Positions 4,601-6,446 of a stretch of 6,446 bases of DNA are shown here, piece by piece. The notes under the pieces were generated by a model. The model worked only from the letters and a program-made list of their open reading frames with translations. It made no database searches and had not been told where the DNA came from. How positions within the stretch are numbered: the stretch's first letter is position 1; the number at the start of each line of letters is the position of its first letter. Source of the DNA: Kiritimatiellia bacterium (lineage in GTDB: Bacteria; Verrucomicrobiota; Kiritimatiellia; RFP12; UBA1067); NCBI GenBank assembly GCA_016302985.1, contig JAEDMN010000186.1:1-6446 (forward strand), read 5' to 3'. The translations under genes and the position numbers were made by a program.

Positions 4601-6446
4601 TCGGCTCGACCGTGTACACGCCCTTCGGGACCGTGACGAGCTTCTTCCCGGCGCGGATCTGCTCGCGGACCGCGTCGAACGGATCGAACGCGCAGAACCC
4701 GTCGTCCCATTTCTGCAGCAGCAGGCGGGAGAGTCCGCGGCACGCCTCGACCGAGAGCAGGCGGTCGAACGCGACGAGCTCCGCGACGTCGCCGTCGAAA
4801 TAGCGTCCGCCCAGGTAGGTGCCGAGCGCGGGCGTGAACGCCGCGCGCGAGGTCGCGCCCCAGAACGAGGTGTCCCTGTCGTGCCGCATCGCGATGACCT
4901 GCACGCCGCCCGGCGCGAACGGCACGACGCCCCCGTGCGTCTCGCCGTTCACCATCAGCGGGCCCGCGGAGTTGAAGTTCGGTCCGCCCCACGAACCGTT
5001 GACGTTCACGTTCTCCCATGCGCAGGACTTGTTCGCCATGCGCAGGCCGGTCTCGACGCCCTTCGCGCCCCAGACGCCGGAGAAGTCGCACGGACAGCCG
5101 CGCGGACGGCAGACGAGGAGGACGGTGCGGTGCGTCGCCTCCCGCGCGCCGAAGAGGCCGTTCGGCCCGGCCGCGCCGAAGGAGACGACGGGCCGGTCGT
5201 TCAGCGCGTTCGTGCAGGCGGGCGCGTGCGCGGCGTCGGCGGGACGGAAGACGAAGCCGTTCCCGTTCACGGACGTCCAGGACGTGACGCGGCCCTGCGC
5301 GTCGAGCGCGAGCGTGCCCTTCGCCGCGGCGTCGAGATGGTAGACGACGGACTTGTCCTTCAGCAGCTTCTCGGCGTCCGCGGGCGCGAGGGCGGGCGCG
5401 GGTTTCGGGGCGGTCGCCGCATTCCAGCCGGCGTCGCGGGTCTGGCGCTGCATGCCCGCGGGGCGCCAGCCGTGCGTGGAGCCCTGCACGTAGGTGATCT
5501 GCTTCGGACCCTTCAGGTTGCGGTAGATGAGCGTGAGCGAGGCCGGCGTCGAGACGTAGTCCCCGAGGCCGGAGAAGGAGATGTTCACGGGGCACGTGAT
5601 GCGCTTCGCCGCGAAGACGGGGTCGAAGTACGCCATGTCCGGGAACCAGCAGGCGGGACGGTACGTCGAGCGCAGGCGCTTGAACTCGGCCTGTCCGGTC
5701 CAGTCGCCGCCCCAGGATCCGTTGCCGTTCATGCGCGTCACGCCGGGCACGTGCGCGGCCGCGTGGTAGCACTGCCAGTCGCCCTGGCTGCCACCCGAGA
5801 TCACGAGCTCCTTCCCGTCCCACTCCGGCAGCGTCTTGATCCACTGCAGGTAGCGGATCGCGCGCAGCGCGCACCACTTCCAGTAGCTCGTCTCCTTCCG
5901 CTCGTTCGCCTTCGGGCCCATGCCGTAGCCGAAGCCGGGCTCGGAGACGTCCTTGAAGAACTGCTTCACGTACTCCGGTCCGCGGCCGAGCTCGTAGCCG
6001 TTCGGGTTGATGAGCATCGAGATGCGGTCGTGCGGGCCGCCGGACGGCGCGAGCTGCTCGTCCTGGGACGCCCCGCGGTAGCCGGCGGAGATCGGCATGC
6101 GGTTCGACGGCGACGCCGCGACGGGGATCGTGAGGTAGCCCGTCACGGGCTGCGGACCGGCGCAGGCGATGCGCACGGCGTAGAGGCGCACCTCCTTGTC
6201 CTTGCAGTCCACCGGCTTCATCTCGGCCTTCAGCGGCACGGCGTCCAGCTCCTTCATACAGGACGCCCAGAACGCGTCGTAGTCCGCCGGCTCCGTCGCC
6301 ATCGGGATCTCGTCCGGACGCACCCCCGCGCCGCCCTGGAAGAACACGCGCTTCTCCCAGCGGTGGTTCTTGGGAACGCGCCTCCCGTCCTTCGTGACGA
6401 CGTTCGCCTCGAGGCAGACGAAGCCCGGCTTCGCGCTCTTCGTCTT
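1635..6446 (-). CDS. Multidomain carbohydrate-active enzyme: CE7-type acetylxylan esterase, LamG-like domain and two GH110-like beta-helix modules (5' end outside window)
   Basis: At least 1,603 residues are encoded; the frame is open to 6446, so the start and any signal peptide lie outside the window. Numbering below counts from Val/Met at 6347, with 33 further residues before it. Residues 1-310 are an alpha/beta-hydrolase of the AXE1/CE7 type: GGSQG with nucleophile Ser187, Asp263 (GLGDYVSTP) and His292 (STHGW); the 29-residue Asp-His spacing matches what I recall for CE7. Residues 329-550 resemble LamG/concanavalin-like domains (VTSWTSVNGNGFVF, YLGGRYFDGDVAELVAFDR). Residues 555-1030 and 1051-1570 are homologous right-handed beta-helix modules with two interrupting, barrel-like insertions, as in GH110 alpha-galactosidases. 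Each keeps HDAF and HCDD, a W-x-E-G-G motif and NxF coil motifs. The likely role is deacetylation and glycoside cleavage of a complex acetylated glycan outside the cytoplasm. The first domain and the internal duplication are secure; GH110 membership is probable; the substrate is unknown. Confidence 0.9.
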   Translation of the reverse strand, partial: KTKSAKPGFVCLEANVVTKDGRRVPKNHRWEKRVFFQGGAGVRPDEIPMATEPADYDAFWASCMKELDAVPLKAEMKPVDCKDKEVRLYAVRIACAGPQPVTGYLTIPVAASPSNRMPISAGYRGASQDEQLAPSGGPHDRISMLINPNGYELGRGPEYVKQFFKDVSEPGFGYGMGPKANERKETSYWKWCALRAIRYLQWIKTLPEWDGKELVISGGSQGDWQCYHAAAHVPGVTRMNGNGSWGGDWTGQAEFKRLRSTYRPACWFPDMAYFDPVFAAKRITCPVNISFSGLGDYVSTPASLTLIYRNLKGPKQITYVQGSTHGWRPAGMQRQTRDAGWNAATAPKPAPALAPADAEKLLKDKSVVYHLDAAAKGTLALDAQGRVTSWTSVNGNGFVFRPADAAHAPACTNALNDRPVVSFGAAGPNGLFGAREATHRTVLLVCRPRGCPCDFSGVWGAKGVETGLRMANKSCAWENVNVNGSWGGPNFNSAGPLMVNGETHGGVVPFAPGGVQVIAMRHDRDTSFWGATSRAAFTPALGTYLGGRYFDGDVAELVAFDRLLSVEACRGLSRLLLQKWDDGFCAFDPFDAVREQIRAGKKLVTVPKGVYTVEPKDGGAYLSLKGLSDVIVDFAGSEIRGKVTTGFLRLEDCTNVTVRNVSFDYRTLPFTQGEIVASDKDRTWTVKLIPGYPVPPDGGEGNWPFQVYDRKTLELKNPMRCWGGFSIEKTGADTYRVSGGNDRRGEVGDYVVWGMPPPKGAVEGDHVSERDVVYCRATVRCVFENVVEYATPGGRAFEEHLCEANEYRACQIVRRPPETDFVKRGLKRLRSGNHDAFMSRRAVVGPKILGCTAMHHCDDAVNISGMYGVVYAVDGRKVRLLEYIPSVFHVGDTAQAMSFEGRALPEMKVSAVRAGCALTDAERAYLKTIGLWRGLDALCRTAVEIEVDDASALKRGDAVVSNRAQGNGFEIRGCHFGRNRAYCVRLRASHGTVADNVFDHSEGYGLFIGPEYEWLEGGLAEDVKIADNVFLGCGLHFGGAAAHRKGLPREAYRNVVESGNVMTSSDGSAPVGTAVPAVRASWLDPVAYIRAELARGAKAISVPKARYWLMPKPGASTYLELVGERDVTIDFNGGELVGCVATGMFGLQGCTNVTVRNVSVDYAELPFTQAVIEKVDADRNWDVRVVPGYPCPDDAQLAGGDGAFWPVQAYDAKTREPKNFMRFRDNIAIVRTGRDTYRVTGGQDRTGDVGDIAVWSIRETGRPIAASAVAAGACAHCTFENVTVYSTPHGCGFAEVSADANVYRNCRLVRRPPETDLFPRAMPRLRSGNHDAFNSRCSYVGPTLDGCTFQYHCDDCVNISGFYAIVVGQKGREVRLAPYGSLRIAPGDTCQLLTFEGACPPDAKLVSIEPDGPTTAAERKLFESYNLWPGLCRNLPNAYRATLDSDVVLPTGSVLISNRRMGNGFVIRNCTMGHNRARGLLIKASDGVMADNVLEGVEGFAIQISPEYEWMEGGCSRNLKVTGNVFRRNGGGVLLAGNNGARKPLPADSHRDIAITGNRIEDCWRGIDVVGCTGLDLRGNEIRLHPGAKKQPVNLTNVADVHR
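1638..3197 (-). repeat. Beta-helix module 2 of the large enzyme (internal protein repeat)
   Basis: Residues 1051-1570 repeat module 1 in order: DPVAYIRAEL, CTNVTVRNVS, LPFTQ, PGYP, TYRVTGG, RRPPETD, RLRSGNHDAF, YHCDDCVNISG, MGNGFVIRNC, EYEWMEGG and GNVFRRN. The candidate acidic residues are Asp1298, Asp1321 and Asp1322. This copy is the longer at its C-terminus. About 40 extra residues (ITGNRIEDC through the end) supply the last coils of the helix, which module 1 lacks. Confidence 0.85.
2447..2477 (-). repeat. 31-bp exact direct repeat, copy in module 2
   Basis: This stretch is identical base for base to 3935-3965 and encodes the RLRSGNHDAF motif that carries the candidate catalytic Asp1298. 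Flanking bases differ on both sides. Elsewhere the two modules differ at many synonymous positions, so the identity stands out. Confidence 0.8.
3212..3239 (-). repeat. REP-like palindrome, copy B, translated in frame between the two modules
   Basis: GGACCGCCG (3212-3220) and CGGCGGTCC (3224-3232) form a perfect 9-bp stem with a GGA loop (TCC on the minus strand). The flank CCGGTAGG (3239-3232) precedes it on the minus strand. It lies inside the large CDS and is read as P-V-G-T-A-V-P-A-V-R, a low-complexity linker with no counterpart in either beta-helix module. The frame (CCG GTA GGG) avoids the TAG that is used as the stop codon in copy A. Confidence 0.65.
3258..4685 (-). repeat. Beta-helix module 1 of the large enzyme (internal protein repeat)
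   Basis: Residues 555-1030 begin DPFDAVREQI and share with module 2 the runs CTNVTVRNVS, LPFTQ, PGYP, RRPPETD, RLRSGNHDAF and DDxVNISG, with close to half of positions identical by eye. The candidate acidic residues are Asp802, Asp825 and Asp826. A barrel-like insertion (about 636-730) lies between the first coils and the RRPPETD region, and a second (about 833-930) follows HCDDAVNISG. The module stops early, at SGNVMTSSDG, just before palindrome copy B. Confidence 0.85.
3935..3965 (-). repeat. 31-bp exact direct repeat, copy in module 1
   Basis: This is the partner of 2447-2477, in the same orientation and 1,488 bp away. It encodes RLRSGNHDAF around the candidate catalytic Asp802 of module 1. 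Confidence 0.8.
4692..5363 (-). other. LamG/concanavalin-like domain region of the large CDS
   Basis: Residues 329-552 have the pattern of concanavalin-like jelly-roll domains common in PVC-group secreted proteins. They open with VVYHLDAAAKGTL, a GRVTSWTSVNGNGFVF strand pair and PVVSFG. They close with ALGTYLGGRYFDGDVAELVAFDR and the short helix LSVEACRGLSRLLLQKW. Such domains usually bind glycans or act as spacers, and no catalytic role is expected. An Ala/Pro-rich linker (about 311-328) separates it from the esterase. Cysteines are frequent (for example CRPRGCPC), which would fit disulfides in an exported protein. Confidence 0.7.
5418..6446 (-). other. CE7-type acetylxylan esterase domain region of the large CDS
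   Basis: Upstream of the GTG at 6347 the frame continues as LEANVVTKDGRRVPKNHRWE and related residues, a leading segment that resembles the N-terminal part of related esterases. The hydrolase core follows from the DYDAFW motif. The nucleophile codon is at 5787-5789 (Ser in GGSQG), the Asp codon at 5559-5561 and the His codon at 5472-5474. The stretch GNGSWGGDWTGQAEF through CWFPDMAYFDPVF is characteristic of a subgroup of AXE1 proteins seen in PVC and Bacteroidetes genomes. Relative to classical CE7 enzymes, RGQ is RGA (91-93) and the HE pair is HG (292-293). Confidence 0.8.

Noticed and set aside
5018..5287. Very Arg-rich 89-codon plus-strand frame that could suggest a nucleic-acid-binding protein
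   Set aside because: The Arg content comes from reading GC-rich coding DNA of the LamG-like domain on the wrong strand.
6345..6347. GTG as the start codon of the large CDS, with an upstream GGGAGA that could pass for a Shine-Dalgarno site
   Set aside because: The frame stays open to the window edge and the upstream residues look like genuine protein of the same family. The purine run encodes W-E-K within that domain.

Overview
The window is GC-rich DNA holding parts of three genes, most likely from a polysaccharide-degrading bacterium of the PVC group (Kiritimatiellota, Lentisphaerota or Verrucomicrobiota). That placement is an inference. It rests on the style of the MATE transporter, on the fusion of acetylxylan esterase, LamG-like and beta-helix domains, and on short palindromes built around GTCCC that recall dispersed repeats in such genomes. 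No rRNA, tRNA, CRISPR array, transposase or prophage gene was seen.

Layout: (1) Positions 1-114, minus strand: the first 38 codons of an unidentified gene running off the left edge, with its own Shine-Dalgarno sequence and promoter. (2) Positions 115-222: a 108-bp AT-richer divergent promoter region, with one promoter on each strand and an inverted repeat whose arms cover both -35 boxes. (3) Positions 223-1599, plus strand: a complete 458-residue MATE-family efflux transporter, apparently made from a leaderless mRNA. (4) Positions 1600-1634: a short convergent gap with a perfect 9-bp hairpin. (5) Positions 1635-6446, minus strand: one very large CDS, open to the right edge and so lacking its true start. 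It encodes a CE7-type acetylxylan esterase domain, a LamG-like domain and two tandem GH110-like beta-helix modules.

The large protein is the point of interest. It looks like a multi-catalytic carbohydrate-active enzyme that would remove acetyl groups and cleave glycosidic (possibly alpha-galactosidic) bonds on one complex glycan. Both beta-helix modules keep an Asp/Asp-Asp arrangement with the spacing I recall for GH110 active sites. A REP-like palindrome is translated in frame exactly at the junction of the two modules. A related palindrome follows the second module, with the stop codon in its flank. The MATE gene and the left-edge gene show no visible functional link to the enzyme.
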